DNA from: an uncultured Phaeodactylibacter sp.
Lineage (GTDB): Bacteria; Bacteroidota; Bacteroidia; Chitinophagales; Saprospiraceae
Assembly (NCBI GenBank): GCA_913062745.1
Contig: CAJXXJ010000233.1
Span: 1 to 6,419, forward strand
Direction: 5' to 3'
DNA: 6,419 nt
Positions 1 through 6,136 of the stretch are shown piece by piece. Within the stretch, counting starts at the first letter, position 1. Each line of letters begins with the position of its first letter. The translations under genes were made by a program, and so were the position numbers. Under the pieces are notes generated by a model, which was not told where the DNA came from, made no database searches, and saw only the letters and a program-made list of their open reading frames with translations.

Positions 1-1
1 C

Positions 2-82
2 CTGCCCGACATGCAAAGGCAGGCGGGTCGGCATATACTCGTGCGTCGGGTGGACGCCCAAACCTCTCCGTTCCGAGCATAA
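2..82 (+). CDS. possible 3' end of an upstream gene, product unknown
   Basis: A reading frame open from the left edge runs 26 codons and stops at TAA 80-82; the visible C-terminus ends ...DAQTSPFRA. I do not recognise it. The case for a real gene tail is indirect: the lipoprotein downstream has no visible Bacteroidota promoter in the 60 bp before its start, so it could be cotranscribed with a gene ending here. Against it, the fragment is short, another + frame is also open here, and 26 open codons mean little in GC-rich sequence. The left-flanking sequence would decide. Confidence 0.3.
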   Translation: MPDMQRQAGRHILVRRVDAQTSPFRA

Positions 83-143
83 CCGGCCGCATCAACAAAG
101 CGCGAAGGTGGCCTGTTTTAACAAAAACCAACCACGCCACTAC

Positions 144-593
144 ATGCGAGTACTGCTTTACGCTTTTTTTATTCTTTTGATCGCCAGCGCCTGCGGCAAT
201 AACGCAGCTTCCGGGGGTGCTAATCCGGAAGACGCCCCGCTTCGGGAATTTGCCGAGTTTTACGAGCGCTTCCACCGGGATACTGCCTTTCAGATGGAAC
301 GCACCCTTTTCCCATTGCCGGGGCTACCGCAGGAGGCGGACAGTGCCCTGATCGCTTCGGGTAAATTTCGCTGGACGCGCGACAACTGGCGCATACAGCG
401 CCCCATCAATTTTGAGGAATCAGAGTTTGAGCAGCAGCTGGTGCGCGTAAGCAAAGACCTGATCATTGAAAAAATACTGAACGGCAAGTACAATTTGCAA
501 ATCGAGCGCCGCTTTTCCCGGCTGGAGGATGGCTGGCACCTGATCTACTACTCTGCCCTCAACCGTATCGAAGACGGCGGCTACGAAGATTGA
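144..593 (+). CDS. predicted lipoprotein, function unknown
   Basis: A 149-residue protein with a type II signal peptide: Met-Arg, a hydrophobic stretch (about residues 3-14), then a lipobox-like I-A-S-A-C with the lipidation cysteine at residue 17, followed by a short Asn/Ala/Gly linker. It is therefore probably anchored to a membrane facing the periplasm or cell surface. The mature part (about 33-145) is a small soluble domain with conserved-looking aromatic and charged patches: F36, F39, F43, an FQMER segment at 49-53, FPLPG at 56-60, and a C-terminal W131-H-L-I-Y-Y. The FQ..R..FPL pattern recalls the DUF4348-type lipoproteins of Bacteroidota, but that is from memory and unverified. I chose ATG 144 over GTG 108 because it puts the signal peptide at the N-terminus; GTG would add 12 polar residues in front. 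The gene converges on the TPR gene with 5 bp between stops. Confidence 0.75.
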   Translation: MRVLLYAFFILLIASACGNNAASGGANPEDAPLREFAEFYERFHRDTAFQMERTLFPLPGLPQEADSALIASGKFRWTRDNWRIQRPINFEESEFEQQLVRVSKDLIIEKILNGKYNLQIERRFSRLEDGWHLIYYSALNRIEDGGYED

Positions 594-598
594 CGCCC

Positions 599-1324
599 CT
601 ACACCAGCTTGTTGAGCAGGAAACGGAGGCGCTGCCACTCTGCCCAGCGCTGCTCTACGATGGAGTCGTCATGTTCCAGCTCGCTGAGCCAGTTGCGGGC
701 ACCGCTGAGCAATGCTTCGACGGAAGCAGCTGACATTTGCCCTTTGCCCTGCACCAGCAGTTCCAGCTCTACGGCTACCAGCAGCAGCGCCACCGTTGCT
801 GCTTCCAGATAGAGAAAACCTTCGCCACTGCCCAGACGCTGTTGCAGATAGGACAAGGACGGTCGGTAATACTCCCGGGCTTTGGCCAGCTGCCCTGTTT
901 CCTGGTACATTTCTCCCAGGTACTTATAATTGGATGCCAGATAGAGCAGCACCTGAGACTCCGGGGCCTGACGCAGCAAATGTACCGCCCGCTCATGGCA
1001 GTCAATGGCTTCGTTTACCCGGCCTTCATCCTGCAGCAGCAAACCAAGCGAACTCCAGATGCGGGCGGTGAAAACGAGGTCACCCTTTTCCTGTTCCAAC
1101 AGGGATAGCGCCTTTTGGTAGTGCGCTTCGGCAGCAGCGGGGTCGTAGGTTTCCTGGTAGGCTTTCGCCAAATCGTAATGGAGCTCCCACTGCAGCGAGG
1201 CGGGCAGGCGCTGCTCATCTGCTGCCTGCAGGGCATTCTGAAGCAATGACTTGGCCTGATCATACTGAAAGCTCTGACGAAGCTGATAGGCCTGTTTGCG
1301 AATATCGTTATGGGCTGAATCCAT
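599..1324 (-). CDS. tetratricopeptide-repeat (TPR) protein, cytoplasmic
   Basis: A 241-residue, mostly helical protein with no signal peptide or membrane segment. TPR-like 34-residue units appear at about 9-42 (degenerate), 47-80, 87-120 and 131-164. They show the usual small/large pattern, for example Y-D-L-A-K-A-Y ... A-E-A-H-Y-Q-K-A-L in the second, S-L-G-L-L ... E-A-I-D-C-H-E-R-A in the third and Y-L-G-E-M-Y-Q-E-T-G ... A-R-E-Y-Y in the fourth. The C-terminal part (about 170-241) is a further helical segment, Leu/Val-rich at 175-192, and may cap the superhelix. TPR arrays bind proteins or peptides; no enzymatic domain is attached, so the partner cannot be read from the sequence. The start at 1324 sits about 41 nt downstream of a perfect -7 element. 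The gene is divergent from slyD and appears monocistronic. Confidence 0.85.
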   Translation of the reverse strand: MDSAHNDIRKQAYQLRQSFQYDQAKSLLQNALQAADEQRLPASLQWELHYDLAKAYQETYDPAAAEAHYQKALSLLEQEKGDLVFTARIWSSLGLLLQDEGRVNEAIDCHERAVHLLRQAPESQVLLYLASNYKYLGEMYQETGQLAKAREYYRPSLSYLQQRLGSGEGFLYLEAATVALLLVAVELELLVQGKGQMSAASVEALLSGARNWLSELEHDDSIVEQRWAEWQRLRFLLNKLV

Positions 1325-1365
1325 TTTGCCAGGATTGTTTAATGATCAGTATTAAGAATGCTATC

Positions 1366-1398
1366 CAAATGTAGGAAAGCCGTCTCAATCCTGCACAA
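1366..1398 (-). promoter_or_regulatory. Bacteroidota-type promoter of the TPR gene
   Basis: On the minus strand, TACATTTG (1366-1373) is an exact match to the TAnnTTTG -7 element. A TTG (1396-1398) lies upstream with a 22-nt spacer, near the long end of the usual range. Transcription would begin roughly 35-40 nt before the start codon at 1324. The -7 match is strong and the -33 assignment weaker. Confidence 0.6.
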
Positions 1399-1462
1399 TT
1401 GCGCTTTGCTTTTCGTTCCGAAGGCAAGAAAGTGGTGCCGGCGGCCGAATTCCGGCCCCTGA

Positions 1463-1494
1463 TTTCGCAGGGACGCCCATTTTTATTACCTTAC
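1463..1494 (+). promoter_or_regulatory. weak candidate promoter of slyD
   Basis: TACCTTAC (1487-1494) is a partial match to TAnnTTTG, and TTTC (1463-1466) lies 20 nt upstream as a possible -33 element. It would place the transcript start about 20-25 nt before the slyD ATG. No better match exists in the region. No Shine-Dalgarno sequence precedes the ATG; the leader is A/T-rich, as is common in this phylum. Confidence 0.3.
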
Positions 1495-1523
1495 AGAAAT
1501 CAAATTAAAAATAACCTTAATTT

Positions 1524-2030
1524 ATGAAGATCGATAAAAACAAGGTGGTGACCTTGCACTATAAACTGCAAAAAGACAACTCGGAAGGCGAAATGGTAGA
1601 AGAGACCTTCGGCCGCGACCCGCTGGTATTCCTGTACGGCGCCGGCGCTATGATCCCCAAGTTTGAACAAGAGCTGGAGGGCAAGGGCGAAGGAGACAAT
1701 TTCGCATTTGGCATTGAAAGCGCAGAGGCGTACGGAGAGTATAATCCGGACGCTATTGCGGAAATCCCCAAGGAGGCATTTGTGGTTGACGGCAAAGTAG
1801 CGGATGACCTGCTTCAGGTTGGCAAAATCATCCCGATGCGCGACCAGGAAGGCAACCAGTTACTCGGCACCGTCATGGATATTGGCGAGCAGCAGGTGAA
1901 AATGAATTTCAACCATCCGATGGCGGGTGTCGACCTCTACTTTACAGGGCGCATTGAAGATGTGCGGGATGCTACGCAGGAAGAAATAGAACACGGGCAC
2001 GTGCACGGCAAAGGCGGCGTACAGCACTAA
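1524..2030 (+). CDS. slyD: SlyD-type FKBP peptidyl-prolyl cis-trans isomerase
   Basis: This 168-residue protein has the SlyD arrangement. A FKBP fold is split into residues about 1-71 and 129-147, with an insert-in-flap (IF) chaperone domain (about 72-128) between. Family marks include the N-terminal V-V-T-L-H-Y strand, the Y-G-A-G-A-M-I-P-K-F-E segment (38-48), A-Y-G at 69-71, N-H-P-M-A-G at 130-135, and the ending A-T-Q-E-E-I-E-H-G-H-V-H-G (150-162), which closely follows E. coli SlyD. Such enzymes catalyse prolyl isomerisation and hold folding clients in the cytoplasm; E. coli SlyD also binds nickel through a long His/Cys-rich tail. Here the tail is short, with His 157, 159, 161 and 168 and no cysteine, so metal storage is probably reduced. 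There is no signal peptide. The gene is followed within 21 nt by a strong terminator, so it ends its own transcript. Confidence 0.93.
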   Translation: MKIDKNKVVTLHYKLQKDNSEGEMVEETFGRDPLVFLYGAGAMIPKFEQELEGKGEGDNFAFGIESAEAYGEYNPDAIAEIPKEAFVVDGKVADDLLQVGKIIPMRDQEGNQLLGTVMDIGEQQVKMNFNHPMAGVDLYFTGRIEDVRDATQEEIEHGHVHGKGGVQH

Positions 2031-2050
2031 AGTAGCCTGTTTACAGAAAC

Positions 2051-2098
2051 AAAAAGCCCCCTGATCGGCCAAAGCGGTGATCAGGGGGCTTTTTTTTT
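2051..2098. terminator. bidirectional intrinsic terminator between slyD and sucA
   Basis: A perfect 16-bp inverted repeat (arms 2051-2066 and 2079-2094; core GCCCCCTGATC / GATCAGGGGGC) has a 12-nt loop. It is followed on the plus strand by nine T (2090-2098) and, read from the minus strand, by five T (2055-2051). It lies 21 nt after the slyD stop and 20 nt after the sucA stop, so it can end both convergent transcripts. Confidence 0.95.
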
Positions 2099-2117
2099 CA
2101 TACTGTACGGAAAGGCT

Positions 2118-4892
2118 TTACTTTTCGCCCATAGCCTCCGATACGATACGCTCCTGCTGCTGATCGTGGACCGCTTTGTAGCCGGTAGCCGTGGAAGCAC
2201 TTGACTTGCGTGCGATGTGCTTAACCTCTACATCAATCCCCACCTCCTTATTGATAAAGATGTTGTTGATGTATTGCCATGCCCCCATATTGGAAGGCTC
2301 TTCCTGTACCCAGAAGACTTCTGCATTCGGGTAGCGCTTGAGCACGGCCTGCAGTTGCTTGGCAGGCAGCGGGTAAAGCTGCTCCAGCCGGACGATGGCT
2401 ACATCATCACGCTTGTCTTCGCGCTTTTTAGCCATCAGATCATAATAGATTTTGCCACTGCAGAGTACCAGCCGCTTGATTTTCTTGCCACTACGCGGCC
2501 CAACTTCCGGATCGTCCAGCACTTCCTGGAAGCGGTTGCCGGATTCAAACTCTGAGATATCAGAAACGCATTCCGGATGGCGCAGCAGTGATTTTGGAGA
2601 CATCACAACCAGTGGCTTGCGGAACGGGCGCGCCAGCTGACGGCGCAGCAGGTGGAAAAAGTTGGCCGGCTTCGTCACATTTGCCACCGTCATATTGAAC
2701 TCAGCGCACTGCTGCAGGAAGCGCTCCAGGCGGGCACTTGAGTGTTCCGGGCCCTGCCCTTCGTAACCGTGCGGCAGCAGCATGACCAGCCCGCTCATAC
2801 GGCGCCACTTGCTCTCAGCAGCGGTGATATACTGATCTACTATCGTCTGTGCGCCGTTGTAGAAGTCTCCAAACTGAGCCTCCCAAAGCACCAGCGCATC
2901 CGGCGTAGCCATAGAGTAACCATACTCAAAGCCAAGCACCGCAAATTCAGAAAGCAGGGAATTGAAAATCCTGAACTTACCCTGCTCTTCCTTGAGTCCA
3001 TCCAGGCGGTTGACCGGCTGAAAGCTGTTAGAATCATAAATGATAGCGTGGCGATGCGAGAACGTACCCCGGCGCACATCCTGCCCGCTCATACGTACGT
3101 CTTTGCCTTCCATCAGGATACTGCTGTAAGCCATCAGTTCGCCGAGTGCCCAGTCCAGTTTGTTTTCGTCCAGCAGCTTATGCTTGCCTTTTTGCATACG
3201 CTTCACCTTGCTGAGTGGCGTAAAGCCTTCCGGATAGTTCATCAGGTGATTGAGGATATGATCGATATCCTTCCGCTCGATGCCGGTTTCCGGGGACTCA
3301 TCAAAATCTTCCGGGTCGGTAGTCTTTTTGAGCTCCCGCCAGGCTTGCTCCGGCTCCTGATAGTCATAGGGCAGCGGATTTTCGCGCACCTCATCCAGGC
3401 GGTCCTGCAGCAACTTCCAGAAGGACTGCTCCATTTCTTCCGCCAATTGCTGATCCACGTCGCCCCGCTCAATCAGCATTTTGTTGTATAACTCACGCGG
3501 ATCCGGGTGGTTATTGATGATCTTGTACATTTCCGGCTGCGTGAACTTGGGGTCGTCCCCTTCGTTATGCCCGTGCTTCCGGTAGCAGACCATGTCGATG
3601 AAGACATCGTTATTGAACTTCTGCCGGTACTCTACTGCAAATTGCGTTGCGAACAGCACAGCTTCGGGATCATCACCATTGACGTGGAATACCGGTGCCT
3701 GTACTACATTCGCCACGCCGGTGCTGTAAGTAGAGGAGCGGGCGTCGTCAAAGTCGGTGGTAAACCCAATCTGATTATTAATCACGAAGTGGATCGTGCC
3801 GCCGGTGTAGTAGCCGGGCAGCTTGCTCATTTGCACGGTTTCATACACGACGCCCTGCCCGGCCAGTGCTGCATCGCCGTGGATGAGGATAGGCAGGATT
3901 TGATCATAGTCGCTATCGTACAGGATGTCAGCCTTGGCCCGCGCAAAGCCTTCCACTACCGGGTCTACTGACTCCAGGTGAGAAGGGTTGGGCACCAGCT
4001 TAAGGTGTACGTTTTTGCCGGAAGGCGTATCTACCTGCGAGGAGAAGCCCAGGTGGTACTTCACATCGCCGTCGCCGAAGCTCAGGTCAGGTACCGCCGT
4101 GCCTTCAAATTCGTTGAAAATTTGTGCGTAGGTTTTGCCCATGATATTGGCCAGGACATTGAGGCGGCCGCGGTGCGCCATACCGATGACCACTTCCTGC
4201 ACGCCAAGCTCTGCTCCTGTGTTGATCATACCGTCCAGGGCTACGATGGTGTTTTCGCCGCCTTCCAGCGAGAAGCGCTTTTGGCCTACATACTTGGTGT
4301 GCAGAAAACGCTCGAATACAACTGCGCCGTTCAGCTTCTCAAGAATACGCTTTTTCTCATCTTCATTGAAGCCATAGGCAGAGTCTGGCTCTGCGCCTTC
4401 GATCTTCGCCCGTATCCAGCGCCGCTTCTCACGGTCCTGAATGTGATGGTATTCGATGCCGATATTGCCACAGTAGACCTTGCGCATACGGTCGATAATT
4501 TGCTGCAGCGTAGCCCGGCCGAGGCCAATTTCCCGGCCCGCCTCGAATTCCTGATCACGGTCGGCGTCTGAGAGGCCAAAGTCATCCAGGTTGAGGTTAG
4601 GGTGCCGGTCGCGCCGCTGCCGGATCGGGTTGGTGGTAGACAAGAGGTGGCCACGGTTCCGGAAGGCCTTAATGAGGGCCAGGACTTTAAATTCTTTTTC
4701 CAGCTGCTCGGTGGGCATTGCTGTGGCGGCCCCGTTGCCAGTGTGGCCGTTGGCACTGTCGCCTGCATAATCAAATCCCCGGAAGAAAGCCCGCCAGCTT
4801 TCTTCTACCTGCTGAGGATCCTTTAAATACTGCTCGTACATCGAGTCGATAAAGGAGGGGTGGGCATTGGCTATAAACGAAAAATCACTCAT
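2118..4892 (-). CDS. sucA: 2-oxoglutarate dehydrogenase E1 component (thiamine diphosphate-dependent)
   Basis: A 924-residue E1o (EC 1.2.4.2), close to the 933 residues of E. coli SucA and complete. It decarboxylates 2-oxoglutarate on thiamine diphosphate and transfers the succinyl group to the lipoyl arm of E2 in the TCA cycle. In order: the N-terminal E1o motif (about 3-45), thought to contact E2; a Gly/Asn/Ala-rich linker (44-60); a ThDP-binding domain with GMAHRGRLNVL (237-247), GDAALAGQG (339-347) and INNQIGF (371-377), the last two forming the Mg-diphosphate site; KHGHNEGDDP (439-448); a pyrimidine-binding domain with RGTFSHRHA (608-616), LLSEFAVLGFEYG (646-658; E649 the likely catalytic glutamate) and HGYEGQGPEHSSARLER (708-724); and a C-terminal domain with VQEEPSNMGAW (862-872). 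H240 and H280 match the substrate-site histidines of E. coli SucA. ATG at 4892 gives the family N-terminus. No sucB lies downstream; the gene runs into the shared terminator. Confidence 0.97.
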   Translation of the reverse strand: MSDFSFIANAHPSFIDSMYEQYLKDPQQVEESWRAFFRGFDYAGDSANGHTGNGAATAMPTEQLEKEFKVLALIKAFRNRGHLLSTTNPIRQRRDRHPNLNLDDFGLSDADRDQEFEAGREIGLGRATLQQIIDRMRKVYCGNIGIEYHHIQDREKRRWIRAKIEGAEPDSAYGFNEDEKKRILEKLNGAVVFERFLHTKYVGQKRFSLEGGENTIVALDGMINTGAELGVQEVVIGMAHRGRLNVLANIMGKTYAQIFNEFEGTAVPDLSFGDGDVKYHLGFSSQVDTPSGKNVHLKLVPNPSHLESVDPVVEGFARAKADILYDSDYDQILPILIHGDAALAGQGVVYETVQMSKLPGYYTGGTIHFVINNQIGFTTDFDDARSSTYSTGVANVVQAPVFHVNGDDPEAVLFATQFAVEYRQKFNNDVFIDMVCYRKHGHNEGDDPKFTQPEMYKIINNHPDPRELYNKMLIERGDVDQQLAEEMEQSFWKLLQDRLDEVRENPLPYDYQEPEQAWRELKKTTDPEDFDESPETGIERKDIDHILNHLMNYPEGFTPLSKVKRMQKGKHKLLDENKLDWALGELMAYSSILMEGKDVRMSGQDVRRGTFSHRHAIIYDSNSFQPVNRLDGLKEEQGKFRIFNSLLSEFAVLGFEYGYSMATPDALVLWEAQFGDFYNGAQTIVDQYITAAESKWRRMSGLVMLLPHGYEGQGPEHSSARLERFLQQCAEFNMTVANVTKPANFFHLLRRQLARPFRKPLVVMSPKSLLRHPECVSDISEFESGNRFQEVLDDPEVGPRSGKKIKRLVLCSGKIYYDLMAKKREDKRDDVAIVRLEQLYPLPAKQLQAVLKRYPNAEVFWVQEEPSNMGAWQYINNIFINKEVGIDVEVKHIARKSSASTATGYKAVHDQQQERIVSEAMGEK

Positions 4893-4929
4893 CGCTACTG
4901 GTATTATGTCGATTGTTCTTTGCTGTTAT

Positions 4930-4954
4930 AAAAAAAGCGGAACTGCTTGTCCGC
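4930..4954 (-). promoter_or_regulatory. terminator-like hairpin in the presumed sucA leader
   Basis: Read on the minus strand, GCGGA (4954-4950) and TCCGC (4941-4937) form a 5-bp GC-rich stem, extendable by one C-G pair across a bulge. It encloses an 8-nt loop and is followed at once by seven T (4936-4930). This has the form of an intrinsic terminator 37 nt before the sucA ATG. It could be a leader attenuator, or the distal terminator of the beta-barrel gene transcript if sucA starts elsewhere. The short stem makes it weak. Confidence 0.4.
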
Positions 4955-5001
4955 CAGCCGTCGGCAGCCGCACTGCAAGCTACGCGTGGATAAATTTCCA
5001 C

Positions 5002-5031
5002 CAAATAAAGAGGGCTTTTACACAAAAGCAA
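5002..5031 (-). promoter_or_regulatory. candidate sucA promoter
   Basis: On the minus strand TTTATTTG (5002-5009) matches TAnnTTTG at all but one fixed base, and TTG (5029-5031) lies exactly 19 nt upstream, the preferred spacing. It implies a leader of about 100 nt containing the hairpin at 4930-4954. The rest of the 263-bp gap between sucA and the beta-barrel gene shows no gene and no better match. Confidence 0.45.
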
Positions 5032-5113
5032 GCCAGGAGCACGATAATTGCCCTTGACTTGCTTTATTTTGAGTTATTTTAAATACGCGCCAAAGCCCGT
5101 TATTGTTTCCTCA

Positions 5114-5153
5114 GAGCAGCCATATCAGCGCCCGTATACGGCCTGCGCTGCTC
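5114..5153 (-). other. 3' structured element after the beta-barrel gene (alternative hairpins)
   Basis: Just past the stop codon of the beta-barrel gene, GAGCAGC (5114-5120) and GCTGCTC (5147-5153) are perfect 7-bp inverted arms. Inside lie a second pair, CAGCGC (5126-5131) with GCGCTG (5145-5150), and a 10-bp palindrome CCGTATACGG (5132-5141). The right arms of the two stems overlap, so only one can form at a time. There is no T-run on the minus strand after it, so it is not a classical intrinsic terminator; it may protect or define the mRNA 3' end. Confidence 0.45.
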
Positions 5154-5155
5154 AT

Positions 5156-5884
5156 TTATTTATAAGCTGAACCAAAAATCACGCCGCGCGAGCCGCACTG
5201 CGACTGTGCCAGGCCGCCTACACCAAAGGTAACCTCCAGGTAAAAACCCACCCGGAACGGGCGTGTTTCTGCATAATTTTCATAGGTGGTGTAGTGCGCC
5301 GGGTAGTTTTCTGCCTGTCCCTGAGCAGACATCAGGTCGGTGAATGCGTACTCTGCCCGCAGGCCCGTTTTGACGACCAGCACCCGGTTCGCCGTTACGA
5401 TACCACCGACTCCGAAGCAGCCGGAGTAATACTCGTCGGCGTAAAACGGGCTTGCATTTTCCCACTTAGTGCCTTCGGACTGCTGCGCCCCCTGAATATA
5501 AGTGGCTTTCCCCCCGATTTCCGCGAAAGCGCCGTTGTCGCGAAAGAGGCGGTAAAGCAGATAGACGTCGAGGCTGTTCCACTCCATATTAATAGTCTGA
5601 CTGCGCTCCGCATCTCCGCGGTAGGTCATTGAGTGGCTGTAGTTGGCGCCCAGCATTTCAAAGCTTAAGCCATGGTAGTCTCCAAAATTGATATTGGCAA
5701 CACCGCCCAAAGAAGTCGCAAACCCGAGGGAGCTGTCGTGCTCCGGGTCGCTGTTGATATTGGAGTTGGCCAGCCCGGTCATCCCCATCATCCCTTTGCC
5801 CCCTATTTCCAGCCAGACTTGTGCCTGTGAGGTAGTCAGCATGCAGAATAGCAGCCCTGCCAGTAGTGTAAAACGCTTTCCCAT
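5156..5884 (-). CDS. exported, probable outer-membrane beta-barrel protein, function unknown
   Basis: A 242-residue protein with a type I signal peptide: Met-Gly-Lys-Arg, a hydrophobic core (about 6-17), and probable cleavage after T-S-Q-A at residue 21. The mature chain alternates hydrophobic/aromatic and polar residues in Gly-rich segments typical of amphipathic strands: about 23-39, 52-66, 71-88, 97-112, 119-132, 154-165, 167-182 and 208-224. This suggests a small barrel of roughly eight strands, like the many outer-membrane beta-barrel (PorT/OmpA-like) proteins of Bacteroidota. No ligand or enzyme motif is visible. An unusual feature is a 17-residue tail after the last aromatic strand (226-242) containing C230; C156 is the only other cysteine in the mature chain, so a disulfide is possible. 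The ATG at 5884 directly precedes the signal peptide. It is divergent from rpsT and on the same strand as sucA but 263 bp away, with no shared operon evident. Confidence 0.75.
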   Translation of the reverse strand: MGKRFTLLAGLLFCMLTTSQAQVWLEIGGKGMMGMTGLANSNINSDPEHDSSLGFATSLGGVANINFGDYHGLSFEMLGANYSHSMTYRGDAERSQTINMEWNSLDVYLLYRLFRDNGAFAEIGGKATYIQGAQQSEGTKWENASPFYADEYYSGCFGVGGIVTANRVLVVKTGLRAEYAFTDLMSAQGQAENYPAHYTTYENYAETRPFRVGFYLEVTFGVGGLAQSQCGSRGVIFGSAYK

Positions 5885-5896
5885 AGTTTTCTTTAA

Positions 5897-5936
5897 AGTT
5901 TTTTATGTAGCTGTTCTAAAATATTCAGTTTTTTAT
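5897..5936. repeat. 10-bp direct repeat, 30-bp period, upstream of the beta-barrel gene
   Basis: AGTTTTTTAT occurs at 5897-5906 and again at 5927-5936, start to start exactly 30 bp, in the AT-rich leader/promoter region of the beta-barrel gene (start codon at 5884). The spacing is close to three helical turns, which would put two binding sites on the same DNA face. The T-rich composition means coincidence is also plausible. Confidence 0.35.
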
Positions 5937-6019
5937 CATTTGGCGAGGATTAAGATACTACAATGATACGGAATTCGGCGACATCGCTGATGCATTGTTC
6001 TTTTCTATGCCGGCTGCCC

Positions 6020-6054
6020 GCCTGTTTTTGCAGCGCTGCCAACAAAAAGCAGGC
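6020..6054. repeat. bulged inverted repeat in the intergenic region upstream of rpsT
   Basis: GCCTGTTTTTG (6020-6030) pairs with CAAAAA (6043-6048) and CAGGC (6050-6054) with a single bulged G at 6049, an 11-bp stem. The 12-nt loop overlaps a second, internal palindrome GCAGCGCTGC (6030-6039). It lies upstream of the rpsT -33 element and outside either flanking gene, so it is not a terminator of a visible gene. Its role is unknown. Confidence 0.5.
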
Positions 6055-6060
6055 TGCTGC

Positions 6061-6091
6061 TTTCTTATTTCGGCAAATAGCCTTAAATTTG
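6061..6091 (+). promoter_or_regulatory. rpsT promoter, Bacteroidota type
   Basis: TAAATTTG (6084-6091) is an exact TAnnTTTG -7 element. TTTC (6061-6064), one base off TTTG, lies 19 nt upstream as the -33 element. Transcription would start about 40 nt before the rpsT ATG, giving an A-rich leader with no Shine-Dalgarno sequence. This is the best complete promoter match in the window. Confidence 0.7.
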
Positions 6092-6136
6092 CGTCTCTTT
6101 TTAAAACCGTGACTAGAAAATAAACTTAAAATAAAA

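Noticed and set aside
3..24. C-P-T-C zinc-knuckle-like motif in the frame continuous with the lipoprotein
   Set aside because: Only one Cys pair is visible, at the very edge, and reading through would bury the lipoprotein signal peptide inside a longer chain.
108..143. GTG start extending the lipoprotein by 12 residues
   Set aside because: It would place polar residues before the signal peptide; ATG 144 gives a normal lipoprotein N-terminus.
629..650. GCGCTG/CAGCGC inverted repeat as a terminator for the lipoprotein gene
   Set aside because: It lies inside the TPR coding sequence and has no T-run after it.
712..1108. Two overlapping plus-strand open frames of about 120 codons opposite the TPR gene
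   Set aside because: The minus-strand frame has clear TPR periodicity and a promoter; these are low-complexity shadows.
2742..3491. 249-codon open frame on the plus strand inside sucA
   Set aside because: It is antisense to highly conserved E1o sequence, has no recognisable domain or promoter, and is explained by codon bias of the real gene.
3978..4571. 197-codon open frame on the plus strand inside sucA
   Set aside because: Same reason: complementary shadow of sucA coding sequence with no family resemblance.
4893..5155. tRNA, small RNA gene or mobile-element remnant in the gap upstream of sucA
   Set aside because: No cloverleaf, no terminal inverted repeats with target duplication, and no transposase fragment; only promoter-like and hairpin elements seen.
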